Source of the DNA: a bacterium
Lineage (GTDB): Bacteria > Patescibacteriota > Gracilibacteria > Peribacterales > Peribacteraceae
NCBI GenBank assembly: GCA_027592135.1
Contig: JAQCIJ010000010.1
Location: forward strand, 1-33,881
Direction of reading: 5' to 3'
Length of the DNA stretch: 33,881 nt
The translations under genes and the position numbers were made by a program. Shown one piece after another: positions 17,696 to 27,221 of the stretch (its first letter is position 1; every line of letters starts with the position of its first letter). The notes under the pieces are model-generated. The model saw only the letters and a program-made list of their open reading frames with translations, was not told where the DNA came from and searched no databases.

Positions 17696-20299
17696 ATGCA
17701 CCCCTTCGATCGCTTTACTCCCAACGCAAAACTCGCACTGCAAATCGCAGAGCAGGAAGCAAAGAACATGAAGAGTAATTACATTGGTACAGAGCATCTC
17801 TTGCTCGGCCTCTTAAGTATTCCAAAATCTTTGGGATTCTCTATCTTTACAGGGGCAGGCGTTACGCAAGAGAACGTGCGTATTTTACTAAAATCTATGA
17901 AGACACCAAGTGTGGAAGGAAAACATATTAAACACGGACTCTCTACCTACCTTCACAATGTCATTGAACAGAGTGTGATCACTGCTCATAAGTTCCGTCA
18001 TGCAAACGTCGGAACAGAGCATCTTCTCCACTCCCTTGTTTCTACAGGAAAGAATGCAGCAACTATTCTTCTTGAACAAATGCAGGTAGAACCAGAAGAC
18101 CTAAAAACTCACGTCGAAGAAATGTTTGGACAAATATCACAATTCAAACAACAAGGTCGTAACATGGAACAGTCTCTCGAATCCTTCTTCCAAGGATTGC
18201 AAGGTGCAATTGTTGGTATGCAAAACGGCATGGCTTCTACAGATCCAGAAGCGCTAAAGAAGCAAAAAGCTGATGGAAAAAGTAAGACACCAGTACTCGA
18301 TTACTTCACCGAAGATTTAATTGAACGGGCAAGAGAGAAAAAGATTGATCCTATTATTGGTCGAGACCAAGAGATCGAACGTTTGGTGCATATTCTTAAC
18401 CGCAAAACCAAGAATAATCCGGTTCTCATTGGAGAGCCTGGTGTAGGAAAGACTGCGATTATCGAAGGGCTTGCCCAGCGTATTTATGATGGAAACGTTC
18501 CAGCTACTCTCAGAAACAAACGTGTACTTGTTCTAAATATGGGGTCTCTGATTGCAGGTACCAAGTACCGTGGAGAATTTGAACAACGCTTTGACGATAT
18601 CATCAAAGAGGCTCTACAAAGTGAGAATGAGATTATACTCTTTATTGATGAAATCCACACCGTAGTAGGAGCAGGATCCGCAGAAGGATCTTTAGATGCT
18701 GCAAACATCCTCAAGCCTGCACTCTCCCGTGGAGCAATCCAAGTTATTGGAGCAACAACTCTGGATGAGTACAGAACAATCGAAAAAGATCGTGCACTTG
18801 AACGAAGATTTCAATCGATCTCTGTCCCAGAGCCTACAGCAGAAGATGCTATTAAGATTCTTCAGGGGCTACGGAAAGGATTCGAAGAATTCCACAACTT
18901 AGAAATTACCGATGATGCCCTCGAAGCTTCTGTAAACTTAAGTAAGCGCTACATCGCAGACCGCTTTCTACCAGACAAAGCTATCGATGTACTCGATGAA
19001 GCCGCTGCAGGACGTAGCTTGCAACAGATGGACGCCAATCCTGAACTCAAAAAGCATGAAGAAAAACTTGAGAAGCTTGTAGTAAAGCAACAGTCAGCAG
19101 TAAAAGAGCAAAAGTACCACACTGCGCTCAAATTAAAACAAGAACAGCAAAGCTTACAAGAAAAAATTGGTGAACTCCGTGCAGCTGTCGATGGTGATAA
19201 GCGCACTCCACTAAAAATTGATAGTGACGATATCGCATACGTTATCGGTCGCATGACCGGAATCCCTGTGACAAAACTTCTAAAGTCCGACCGTAAGAAG
19301 CTGCAAAACCTCGAAATGGTGATGCGTAAATCTGTTGTTGGACAAGATGAAGCTATCAAAAAAGTTGCACGAGCTATTCGTCGCAGCCGTATTGGTATCG
19401 GGGACCAGAAACGTCCTATTGGATCCTTCCTCTTCCTCGGACCAACAGGAGTTGGTAAAACAGAACTTGTACGCACGATAGCTACAGAAGTATTTAACCG
19501 CGAAGATGCGCTTATAAAAATCGATATGTCTGAGTTTATGGAAAAGCACAACGTCTCACGTCTCGTAGGGGCAACTGCCGGATATGTTGGATACGAAGAA
19601 GGTGGCCAGCTTACAGAAGCTGTTCGTCGTAAGCCCTACTCTGTTGTGCTCTTTGATGAGATTGAAAAAGCTCACCCAGAGTTCTTTAACATTCTGTTGC
19701 AGATTCTCGAAGATGGAGTCCTTACAGATGCACAAGGAAAACAAGTCGATTTCAGCAACACCGTCATTGTTATGACCAGTAACATCGGTGCAGATAAACT
19801 GACAAAACAAGCTGCGAAGATCGGATTTAAACTCGAAGAAGAAGCCGTTGCCGAAGAAAAAGCCTACGAAGAAAAGTGCAAAGAGGTTATTGGAGAACTT
19901 AAGGAGCATTTGCGTCCAGAGTTCATCAACCGTATCGACCACATTATGGTGTTCAATGCTCTCGACCAACATTCTATTCGTAAGATTGTAAAGATGCACC
20001 TCGACATGCTTGAAGTACGCCTTAAGGAAAAAGGCTTCTCTCTTGAGATTGACCAGAAAGCGATAAACCTCTTAGGAGAGCTAGGGTTTGATCCAGAATA
20101 TGGAGCAAGGCCTGTGAGACGTGTCATTCAAGACCGTATAGAGGACGAAATTGCTGAACATATCCTCAAAGGTATCTTCGAGGAAGGTGATATCATCCGC
20201 ATCGTCATAAAAGGATCTGATAAGTTTGATTTCCTCCATGGAGAGCGAAAATCTAGAAATGCTGTAAAAATGCAAGAGGCAGAAGAAGCAACGAAATAA
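17696..20299 (+). CDS. clpC: ClpC-type AAA+ ATPase
   Basis: Clp_N repeats, two Walker A motifs ([16 protein letters not shown]), short UVR-type middle domain. Confidence 0.93.
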   Translation: MHPFDRFTPNAKLALQIAEQEAKNMKSNYIGTEHLLLGLLSIPKSLGFSIFTGAGVTQENVRILLKSMKTPSVEGKHIKHGLSTYLHNVIEQSVITAHKFRHANVGTEHLLHSLVSTGKNAATILLEQMQVEPEDLKTHVEEMFGQISQFKQQGRNMEQSLESFFQGLQGAIVGMQNGMASTDPEALKKQKADGKSKTPVLDYFTEDLIERAREKKIDPIIGRDQEIERLVHILNRKTKNNPVLIGEPGVGKTAIIEGLAQRIYDGNVPATLRNKRVLVLNMGSLIAGTKYRGEFEQRFDDIIKEALQSENEIILFIDEIHTVVGAGSAEGSLDAANILKPALSRGAIQVIGATTLDEYRTIEKDRALERRFQSISVPEPTAEDAIKILQGLRKGFEEFHNLEITDDALEASVNLSKRYIADRFLPDKAIDVLDEAAAGRSLQQMDANPELKKHEEKLEKLVVKQQSAVKEQKYHTALKLKQEQQSLQEKIGELRAAVDGDKRTPLKIDSDDIAYVIGRMTGIPVTKLLKSDRKKLQNLEMVMRKSVVGQDEAIKKVARAIRRSRIGIGDQKRPIGSFLFLGPTGVGKTELVRTIATEVFNREDALIKIDMSEFMEKHNVSRLVGATAGYVGYEEGGQLTEAVRRKPYSVVLFDEIEKAHPEFFNILLQILEDGVLTDAQGKQVDFSNTVIVMTSNIGADKLTKQAAKIGFKLEEEAVAEEKAYEEKCKEVIGELKEHLRPEFINRIDHIMVFNALDQHSIRKIVKMHLDMLEVRLKEKGFSLEIDQKAINLLGELGFDPEYGARPVRRVIQDRIEDEIAEHILKGIFEEGDIIRIVIKGSDKFDFLHGERKSRNAVKMQEAEEATK

Positions 20300-20306
20300 A
20301 CGAGAA

Positions 20307-20394
20307 AATTGTTGTATTGCTAAATTGTTGTATTGTTCGCAAGCGATTATCACATGCTATGTAAACAATGTAGCCATATAGCAATACAACAATT
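20307..20394. repeat. 16-bp perfect inverted repeat downstream of clpC
   Basis: aattgttgtattgcta (20307-20322) / tagcaatacaacaatt (20379-20394); additional direct copy aattgttgtattg at 20323-20335. Confidence 0.85.
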
Positions 20395-20419
20395 CTATAT
20401 TATTACAATATTCCAACAG

Positions 20420-20448
20420 TTCAATATATCGCTGTTTTATGCTATAAT
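20420..20448 (+). promoter_or_regulatory. Candidate sigma-70-type promoter for prgI
   Basis: TTCAAT-N17-TATAAT with extended TGC. Confidence 0.6.
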
Positions 20449-20475
20449 AATAGGAATTACCTAAAACAAACATCC

Positions 20476-21069
20476 ATGCCAATAGATGCCGTCAAAATAC
20501 CGCAGAACGTGTACGTAGAAGACAGAATTATCGGTCCCGTTACTCTGCGTCAAATTATGATCATAATGATCTCCACAGGTATCAGCTACGCTATCTGGGC
20601 AGCAATGAAAGCGAGTGGACCTACCTCTAGTATACAGACAGCTATTGCATGGATGCCAGCAGGTATCGGAACGATCTTTTCTTTTGTGAAAATTAATGGA
20701 CTTTCACTACTACGCATTATGCTTCTGTTATTTGAGAAACTCGATAAGCCCTCAAGACGTATATGGATGCCAAGACAAGGGATCTATATTAATATAGTAA
20801 CAAAGCCAAAAGAGAAAAGCTCGAATCCTGACATTGAGAAAAAAACTCAGCAGAAAGGTGAAGCACAAATAGAAGAACTCAGTAAACTTCTCGATCAAGG
20901 TCCTCATGAGCAAGAGGTTACAACAAAACAAAAGCCAGTGAATCCCAGTCGTATCCAAGTGGAAAAGCGAGAGAAACCTGTTGATGACATTGCTCCACCC
21001 AAAAAAAATACAGGTTCTTTCGGTAGTGGTTTGATGCGCGATATTACTCCTCCACCTTCTCATGCCTAA
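20476..21069 (+). CDS. PrgI-family protein
   Basis: IPQNVYVEDRIIGPVTLRQIMIIMISTGISYAIW...; charged C-terminal extension. Confidence 0.75.
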   Translation: MPIDAVKIPQNVYVEDRIIGPVTLRQIMIIMISTGISYAIWAAMKASGPTSSIQTAIAWMPAGIGTIFSFVKINGLSLLRIMLLLFEKLDKPSRRIWMPRQGIYINIVTKPKEKSSNPDIEKKTQQKGEAQIEELSKLLDQGPHEQEVTTKQKPVNPSRIQVEKREKPVDDIAPPKKNTGSFGSGLMRDITPPPSHA

Positions 21070-21766
21070 AAAAGATAATAATCTTGTCCGCAGGCGTACT
21101 CGAAATAAGAAAATAGCGACACAACGCTTTGTTCCTATCTCTGAAATTCGCAATGACACAGTGCTCCTTAAAAAAGGAGGACTGAGAGCAGTACTCGAAG
21201 TAGGGACTCTCAATTTTAACCTGAAGAGTGAAACAGAGCAGCAAGGTATTATCTCTGGATACGAATCGTTTATTAATACACTCACATTCCCGCTACAAAT
21301 TGTTATTCGATCAACAAAAGTAAATATCGACCCCTACATCGAACAAATTCGACAAAAAGCTATCATTCAAGAAAAAGACCTTCTACGAGAACAAACAGAG
21401 TCGTATGCGATTTTCGTAGAAAAGATTGTAGAAGTAGCAGATATTATGCAAAAACGATTCCTCGTCGTTGTACCTCTTGATGACACAGAAGAGAAGAAAT
21501 CCCCTCTTTCACAATTCTTCTCATGGATTGGAATTGATGATTCAAAATCAAAAATTACCTATCACCGTAAATACTTCAACGAAAAATCAATAAAGCTAAA
21601 AGATCGCGTAAACCTCGTGGATTCAGGATTGCGCAACATCGGTCTCTCCACGCGTCGCCTAACCACTATGGAGCTTATAGAAATGTATTACGAGATCTAC
21701 AACCCCACAACCAGCCAAGAGCAAAAACTGCCAAAAGACCTAAATACATCACCAGTGCAAATTTAG
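21062..21766 (+). CDS. TraC/VirB4 N-terminal-like protein without ATPase domain
   Basis: FVPISEIRNDTVLLKKGGLRAVLEVGTLNFNLKSETEQQGIISGYESFINTLTFPLQIVIRS...; overlaps prgI by 8 nt; no Walker motif. Confidence 0.65.
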   Translation: MPKKDNNLVRRRTRNKKIATQRFVPISEIRNDTVLLKKGGLRAVLEVGTLNFNLKSETEQQGIISGYESFINTLTFPLQIVIRSTKVNIDPYIEQIRQKAIIQEKDLLREQTESYAIFVEKIVEVADIMQKRFLVVVPLDDTEEKKSPLSQFFSWIGIDDSKSKITYHRKYFNEKSIKLKDRVNLVDSGLRNIGLSTRRLTTMELIEMYYEIYNPTTSQEQKLPKDLNTSPVQI

Positions 21767-21904
21767 AACGAAGATTCTAGGTAATATAGTTGACCCATAT
21801 GCTCCTAAGTGGGATATTAAACACGAATTCTGGTCTGTTGCTCGTGCAAGGGCGTCCAGAACCCCTCTCCTCCTACTTTCTACCACTTGCACCCCCTATT
21901 TATT

Positions 21905-23317
21905 ATGGCTAATGCAACTGCACAAAAATCAGATCTTATGGATAAGCTCCTCATGGATGCTCCAGAGCCTTTTAGAGTACGCCCTGGTGAATCTGTCGAT
22001 GGAAAAGTTGTCTTCCGTGGAAAGAACAAACTCCTCATTGATATTAATGGTATTGCTGTTGGTATAGTTTCTGGACGAGAGCTTAGAGACTCTTTTAACA
22101 CATTCCGAGAGTTAAAAGTTGGAGATGAGGTAACAGCCCTCGTACTCGAAGACGAAAATGACGAAGGAATGATTGTGCTCAGCTTGCGCATGGCCAGTCA
22201 GCAGAAGGCATGGGATAGGTTCCATGATCTTGTAGATACAGATGGCACTATGAAATTTGCCGCTCAAGAAGCAAACAAAGGAGGGCTTCTTGCAAACATC
22301 GATGGTATCCGTACATTCTTGCCAGTCAGCCAATTGGCTCCAATGCACTACCCTCGTGTGAACAATGCAGATAGCAGTGAGATCATCTCACGGCTTGCGA
22401 AGTACATCGGTCACACATTTACCGTAAAGATTATCACTATGGATGAAGAGGCAGGAAAGATCGTTGTGTCAGAGCGTGAAGCAATGGCCGAAGAACGATC
22501 GAATTCTTTGGAATCTCTTACCATTGGTAATGAAAAAGACGGTATGGTTACCGGTATTGTAAAATTCGGAGTCTTCGTAGCCTTCGATGGACTTGAAGGT
22601 CTTGTGCACATCTCAGAGATTGCATGGGGACACGTAAAGAACCCATCCGAGCACGCACACGTTGGAGACAAAGTGCGTGTAAAGGTTATCGGTCTTGAAG
22701 GAGATAAGTTAAGCCTTTCTATAAAACAACTAACAACAGACCCTTGGGAAGAGATCGCAGAGCGATACCCTGTAGGAAAGAAAGTATCTGGAACTGTGGT
22801 GCGATTTGCAGATTACGGAGCCTTCCTCAGGCTCGAAAAAGATATCAACGGTCTTGTGCACCTCACAGAACTTGCACACACAAAGATCGAAGACCCATCT
22901 CAAGCTCTTACTATCGGTCAGAAGGTCGACGCACAGGTTATCAATATTGATATTGATGAGCGCCGTATCGGGCTATCTGTAAAGGCACTTCTTCCTATTG
23001 ATAAAGAAACTCTTGCACGCATCAAGGCAGAACAGGCAACGGAAGAAGAAAAGAAGTCTGAAGAAGATGCAGAGGGTGCAGAGGGTGCAGAGGTAAAAGC
23101 AAAGAAGAATGTGAAAACTGTAAAGTCTGATAACACAACAGCAACTCAGCAACTCAGTATTGATGTTGGTGATGCACCTGATGCAGCATTCGTCGCAAGT
23201 TCATCTGGAAAGAAATACTACGCAATCGACTCTGTAGGAGGAAAGAAAATTAAAGAAGAGAAGCGTGTGTACTTTAAAGATGAAAAAGAAGCTGAGGCTG
23301 CTGGTTACTCCGCGTAA
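21905..23317 (+). CDS. rpsA: S1 RNA-binding domain protein (ribosomal protein S1-like) with C-terminal Ada-like module
   Basis: About four S1 domains (e.g. KDGMVTGIVKFGVFVAFDGLEGLVHISEIAW); C-terminus GKKYYAIDSVGGKKIKEEKRVYFKDEKEAEAAGYSA. Confidence 0.85.
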   Translation: MANATAQKSDLMDKLLMDAPEPFRVRPGESVDGKVVFRGKNKLLIDINGIAVGIVSGRELRDSFNTFRELKVGDEVTALVLEDENDEGMIVLSLRMASQQKAWDRFHDLVDTDGTMKFAAQEANKGGLLANIDGIRTFLPVSQLAPMHYPRVNNADSSEIISRLAKYIGHTFTVKIITMDEEAGKIVVSEREAMAEERSNSLESLTIGNEKDGMVTGIVKFGVFVAFDGLEGLVHISEIAWGHVKNPSEHAHVGDKVRVKVIGLEGDKLSLSIKQLTTDPWEEIAERYPVGKKVSGTVVRFADYGAFLRLEKDINGLVHLTELAHTKIEDPSQALTIGQKVDAQVINIDIDERRIGLSVKALLPIDKETLARIKAEQATEEEKKSEEDAEGAEGAEVKAKKNVKTVKSDNTTATQQLSIDVGDAPDAAFVASSSGKKYYAIDSVGGKKIKEEKRVYFKDEKEAEAAGYSA

Positions 23318-23321
23318 ATCT

Positions 23322-23657
23322 CTAGAGAGACTGCTGGCTCAAGAAGTGCAGGTGTAAGTAAAACACCTCCTGCCCACCCTTGGCACCACAGTGAAACGTC
23401 AGCTTGTATCCTTCTATCCCCTGTTGCGCGGCAAACTCCTGCGCAGCTCGAATAAGCATGCACGGAACATGTTGTGTCTCTTCTGTAAGCTCTGTAATAG
23501 ATGATACAAAGTGCTCCTCTTTCTTAGCAACAAAGAGAATGTGCGTAGGGGCTTTTGGATGGATATCCCTAAAGCCTAAAACCTCTTCTGTGTCGAATAC
23601 AGCAGTACAAGGAATCTCTCCTGCTACGATTTTATGAAAAAGAGTAGGTTCATGCAT
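23322..23657 (-). CDS. HIT-family (histidine triad) protein
   Basis: MHEPTLFHKIVAGEIPCTAVFDTEEVLGFRDIHPKAPTHILFVAKKE...GGQEVFYLHLHFL. Confidence 0.88.
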   Translation of the reverse strand: MHEPTLFHKIVAGEIPCTAVFDTEEVLGFRDIHPKAPTHILFVAKKEEHFVSSITELTEETQHVPCMLIRAAQEFAAQQGIEGYKLTFHCGAKGGQEVFYLHLHFLSQQSL

Positions 23658-23764
23658 ACATCGACTGTACCGAACTTCTCTGAATCGCACAAATGACAAA
23701 GAATTTGAGAGCGGATCAGCAAATCAACATTGCTTTATTATGGAAAATATGAGAAAATAGATGT

Positions 23765-24253
23765 ATGCCAAGTGGAGTAAATCCAGAACTACAGGCACAA
23801 CAAACAGAGAGAAAAGAAGGTAATACAAACCTGGTGGTTACGCAGCCCGAAAAATTCGAAGGCCTGCTTGAAACTATATCACTCATGGATAAAATTTCTG
23901 AGCGGATGAGTGAAGACAAGTCTGGAGACCTAGGAGGTGGAGGCAGCAGCACTGGTAAAGGTGATGACGATGACTCTGTCTCTGCACGTGCTCAGGCTAT
24001 TGCAAATCTTCCTGATACTCCACAAATGCGTAAAGAGTTAGGGGTGTACATACAGAAAGAAATTAAAGTGCTACGAAAAGAAGTACGCCGAAAAGCCTTC
24101 CGTGCATCAAAGCCTGGGTCAGCATACAAGCTCAATGATCTCTACAGTAAAATACGTCGACTCAATAGTCTGCTTGCAGAGCTAATGGAAACATCTGTAG
24201 ACGTACTGAAAAGAATATTCATCAGAGTGCTTATCGATAAACAGTCTATCTAG
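23765..24253 (+). CDS. Hypothetical protein
   Basis: Complete 162-aa ORF; shares a CTAG stop overlap with the convergent gene. Confidence 0.6.
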   Translation: MPSGVNPELQAQQTERKEGNTNLVVTQPEKFEGLLETISLMDKISERMSEDKSGDLGGGGSSTGKGDDDDSVSARAQAIANLPDTPQMRKELGVYIQKEIKVLRKEVRRKAFRASKPGSAYKLNDLYSKIRRLNSLLAELMETSVDVLKRIFIRVLIDKQSI

Positions 24254-24531
24254 TACGGACGCTGTGCGCTTTCCATGCGAAAAACGATTTCTGAAATCAG
24301 ATCTCCTATAAATGGGATCCAATCTATTGTACTTAAGACAGTAAGGAGAATGGGTAAGACAATTGCAATCGAAACAATAATACCAAGACCATAGAAAATA
24401 CCGCGCACAAAAGCCATCAAGATGTACTTCTGCGGTTGATAGTGGCTTGCAAGCATTTCCATGTGTTTATCCAAACTCTTCATAGTCTTATTAAGCCCCT
24501 TAGACTCCGACTCTTTAGATTTACCTACCAT
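24250..24531 (-). CDS. Small membrane protein, DUF5665-like
   Basis: MAFVRGIFYGLGIIVSIAIVLPILLTVLSTIDWIPFIGDLISEIV. Confidence 0.55.
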   Translation of the reverse strand: MVGKSKESESKGLNKTMKSLDKHMEMLASHYQPQKYILMAFVRGIFYGLGIIVSIAIVLPILLTVLSTIDWIPFIGDLISEIVFRMESAQRPY

Positions 24532-24534
24532 GAG

Positions 24535-24804
24535 CTATTTCTTTTTGGAGGATTTTTTCTTCTTTGGCTTCTCTTCCGATTGTAATTCAAGATACTTCAT
24601 CAATCCATCAATAATATAGTCTGCTGCATTGATCGGCTTCATAATCATCCCCTCTACTTCATGAGTAATTGTCTCGATTCTCCGTAATACTTTACGAAGG
24701 TCTACAGTAATAAAAAGTACGTGGTACAGTACGATAACGAGGAGCACAGCGACTGTGATCTGAAGATACGTGAGGACATCCATGCTGGTAACAACTGTTT
24801 CCAT
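24535..24804 (-). CDS. Small membrane protein with Lys-rich C-terminus
   Basis: One N-terminal TM helix, coiled middle, KPKKKKSSKKK end. Confidence 0.55.
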   Translation of the reverse strand: METVVTSMDVLTYLQITVAVLLVIVLYHVLFITVDLRKVLRRIETITHEVEGMIMKPINAADYIIDGLMKYLELQSEEKPKKKKSSKKK

Positions 24805-24827
24805 GTAGACTTAGCGTACATTCCTCT

Positions 24828-25133
24828 GTGACTATACGCAATATAGGATCGTTCATCTGGCATATACCGCGCACCATACTTTGTGGGCTGATATCGATTT
24901 ATCAACAAACCTTGTCTCCAGACCATGGCCCCCTGCGAAGTATATATACCTACGGATACTGCCGTCACCACCCTACATGTAGTGAGTATGGCACAAAGGT
25001 CATATCAAAGCATGGAGCTGTTTTTGGGTCCCTTCTAACCTGCAAAAGAGTACTAAGCTGTAATCCCTGGACCACTCCTGATGATGCCAGTCTACAAAAG
25101 GCAGTTTCTGCGCATATAAAAAATCGCTCATAG
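24828..25133 (+). CDS. yidD: YidD-type membrane protein insertion efficiency factor
   Basis: ISIYQQTLSPDHGPLRSIYTYGYCRHHPTCSEYGTKVISKHGAVFGSLLTCKRVLSCNPWT; GTG start. Confidence 0.88.
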   Translation: MTIRNIGSFIWHIPRTILCGLISIYQQTLSPDHGPLRSIYTYGYCRHHPTCSEYGTKVISKHGAVFGSLLTCKRVLSCNPWTTPDDASLQKAVSAHIKNRS

Positions 25134-25164
25134 GCCTAATTTAACGTATATTGCCAATATCTCC

Positions 25165-25193
25165 TTGTCATTGACAAATCTCTATATTATTAT
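25165..25193 (+). promoter_or_regulatory. Candidate promoter giving a leaderless transcript
   Basis: TTGTCA-N17-TATTAT-N6-ATG(25200). Confidence 0.5.
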
Positions 25194-25199
25194 ATAAAT

Positions 25200-26081
25200 A
25201 TGCCTGACATAGCATTTACCATACTATCGGCGATCTGTGCGCTCTTTATAGTAATAGCCCTCTTCTCTGATCCATCAAGCGATGATCAATTAGGACTCCC
25301 TGCCATAGGAACTCTTATTATGATACCAATCATTGCATTAATCATTGCAGGTATTGCATTTGCTCTACCGTTAATTTTAAGTGCCCTCGGCATTTTGACC
25401 CTCGTACTTATCGGTCTAGCTCTCCTCTTCCTTCTATGGAGGATAGTAACAAGCAATGAATTTGGTAGTCTTATAAAAAAGATCTTCCCTAACATACTGA
25501 AATTCCTCAAAGCAATCCCGAAAGTACTCGCTAATATATTCAAGCCAATCTGGAAATCCATCAAAGCACTATCCAAAGCATTGTGGAAGATCCTCAAGAG
25601 TCCATTAAAAGCACTGCGAGCCTTGCTAAAAACTCTCTCTAATCTTCCTGGGTTCTTAGGAAGAATATTTAAGGGGATAGGCAATATCTTCGGCGCACTA
25701 TTCGATGCAGTGCGAGCAGTGTTCAATGGTATCTTTGGATTGATCAAAGATGTCCTATCGTTTATCTACAACATGCTTTGGGATGCTGCCCCTTGGATGC
25801 GACCTATTCTTAAGTTCCTCCTATGGTTCCTCCTGATTCCCCTACTCCTCTTTCGTAGACGCAAGGACGATGATGAAAAAGAAGATGGTAAAGAGAAGAA
25901 GAGAAAAATCCGAAAGAGTCGTGGACCCTTCTTTATCAAAGGATCCAAAAAATCTAAGAAAGAGTATGTACCTGTTGCTCTTGTAAAACAGGTTCCTACT
26001 GTTATTCAGGGAGCCTCCAAAGATCTCCTTCATGTCCTCAGTAGTACACACAAACGCATCCGAAATATCGAACAGAGGTAG
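25200..26081 (+). CDS. Membrane protein with long amphipathic Lys/Trp/Phe helical repeats
   Basis: N-terminal TM helices, then FLKAIPKVLANIFKPIWKSIKALSKALWKILKSPLKALRALLKTL..., basic C-terminus. Confidence 0.6.
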   Translation: MPDIAFTILSAICALFIVIALFSDPSSDDQLGLPAIGTLIMIPIIALIIAGIAFALPLILSALGILTLVLIGLALLFLLWRIVTSNEFGSLIKKIFPNILKFLKAIPKVLANIFKPIWKSIKALSKALWKILKSPLKALRALLKTLSNLPGFLGRIFKGIGNIFGALFDAVRAVFNGIFGLIKDVLSFIYNMLWDAAPWMRPILKFLLWFLLIPLLLFRRRKDDDEKEDGKEKKRKIRKSRGPFFIKGSKKSKKEYVPVALVKQVPTVIQGASKDLLHVLSSTHKRIRNIEQR

Positions 26082-26155
26082 CCGAAGAAAACTCTGAGAA
26101 GAGCTTCACAGAGTGCAGCCTATTCATTAAGATATCCTCGTTCTTTTAGATACAA

Positions 26156-26230
26156 GCGGGCGTCGTATAGTGGCTATTATCCCAGCCTTCCAAGCTGATG
26201 ACGGCGGTTCGATTCCGCTCGCCCGCTCCA
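26156..26230 (+). tRNA. tRNA-Gly(TCC), CCA encoded
   Basis: GCGGGCGTCGTATAGTGGCTATTATCCCAGCCTTCCAAGCTGATGACGGCGGTTCGATTCCGCTCGCCCGCTCCA. Confidence 0.94.
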
Positions 26231-26283
26231 ACCTGCGTAGCAGGTTGCCGACCGAAGCTCGCCCGCAGGTGAGCGCAGGTTGG
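26228..26283. repeat. GC-rich nested palindrome abutting the tRNA-Gly 3' end
   Basis: CCAACCTGCG...CGCAGGTTGG terminal arms; internal aacctgc-gta-gcaggtt. Confidence 0.8.
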
Positions 26284-26349
26284 CTTATTCAACAAAGTCC
26301 TGCTACTTCGGTTGGCAGGCCACCACGATGTAAATTACAATGAACTGCT

Positions 26350-26595
26350 ATGTGGCATTTCGTCTATATTCTTAGAAACAAATCAGGCAAACAATATGTT
26401 GGGCACACTGCTGACGTGAATGAACGCATCAAAGAACATAATGAAGGCTCAGTTAAAGCTACTAAAAATCTAAGGCCATGGCAGATTGAATGGTTTTGTG
26501 GATTTAAAAGTAAAACAGCAGCAATCAAGTTCGAGAAGTATTTAAAGACAGGATCAGGAACATCTATTCGATATAGACATATTGCTCCTAATTAA
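26350..26595 (+). CDS. GIY-YIG domain small nuclease
   Basis: MWHFVYILRNKSGKQYVGHTADVNERIKEHNEGSVKATKNLRPWQIEWFCGF. Confidence 0.88.
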   Translation: MWHFVYILRNKSGKQYVGHTADVNERIKEHNEGSVKATKNLRPWQIEWFCGFKSKTAAIKFEKYLKTGSGTSIRYRHIAPN

Positions 26596-26611
26596 GCCAT
26601 TTTTTGCTGTA

Positions 26612-26640
26612 TTGGTAAGCGGAAATACAACTGGTACAAT
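26612..26640 (+). promoter_or_regulatory. Candidate promoter giving a leaderless transcript
   Basis: TTGGTA-N17-TACAAT-N7-ATG(26648). Confidence 0.55.
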
Positions 26641-26647
26641 TGATACA

Positions 26648-27169
26648 ATGGATTTCACATCAAATACGTTCATCCTCTCACAGGCTCTAGTCGTGCTTTC
26701 AACCATTGTTTCTGTTTGGAGTCAGCAACTCAAGAAACGAGAAGTAATCTTGATATTATTCATCATTGCAAACCTACTGAATGCTGGTCAGTTTCTTCTT
26801 CTCAGTGCTTTTACAGGCGCTGCGATGTCGATAATTGGTGCAATACGATTCGGTGTAAACATCTTCTCCACTAACAAACTCTGGTTGATTCTTTTTCTTC
26901 TCATTAACACGATAGCAACGTATGTATTCTTTGAGGGGTACATCCTGTCGGGAACTTCATATTTAGCTTCAACATTCGTTATCATTTCGACTTTTCTCAA
27001 CTCTGACCATTGGATGCGCGTTTTGATCATACTTGGATTACTCGGCTGGCTTATATATGGAATCCTCATTCCATCACCAATGTTAGTCCTTTCTAGTGCA
27101 CTGTTTATCGTAAGCGGAATCGTAGGATGGTACAGACATGTGTACCTCGTATGGAAAGTGCCAATGTGA
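26648..27169 (+). CDS. YgjV-family inner membrane protein
   Basis: MDFTSNTFILSQALVVLSTIVSVWSQQLKKREVILILFIIANLLNAGQFLLLSAFTGAAMSIIGAIRF. Confidence 0.65.
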   Translation: MDFTSNTFILSQALVVLSTIVSVWSQQLKKREVILILFIIANLLNAGQFLLLSAFTGAAMSIIGAIRFGVNIFSTNKLWLILFLLINTIATYVFFEGYILSGTSYLASTFVIISTFLNSDHWMRVLIILGLLGWLIYGILIPSPMLVLSSALFIVSGIVGWYRHVYLVWKVPM

Positions 27170-27221
27170 ACACCATGAACACAAACTCCTAGTACCACCC
27201 ATTCCAGTTGTAATAACCTCC

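Noticed and set aside
18949-19551. Long antisense ORF opposite clpC
   Set aside because: Shadow ORF of a strongly conserved gene; low-complexity Ser/Arg translation with no recognisable motif.
21062-21766. Full VirB4/TraC ATPase
   Set aside because: Only N-terminal-type sequence is present; no Walker A/B and a proper stop codon.
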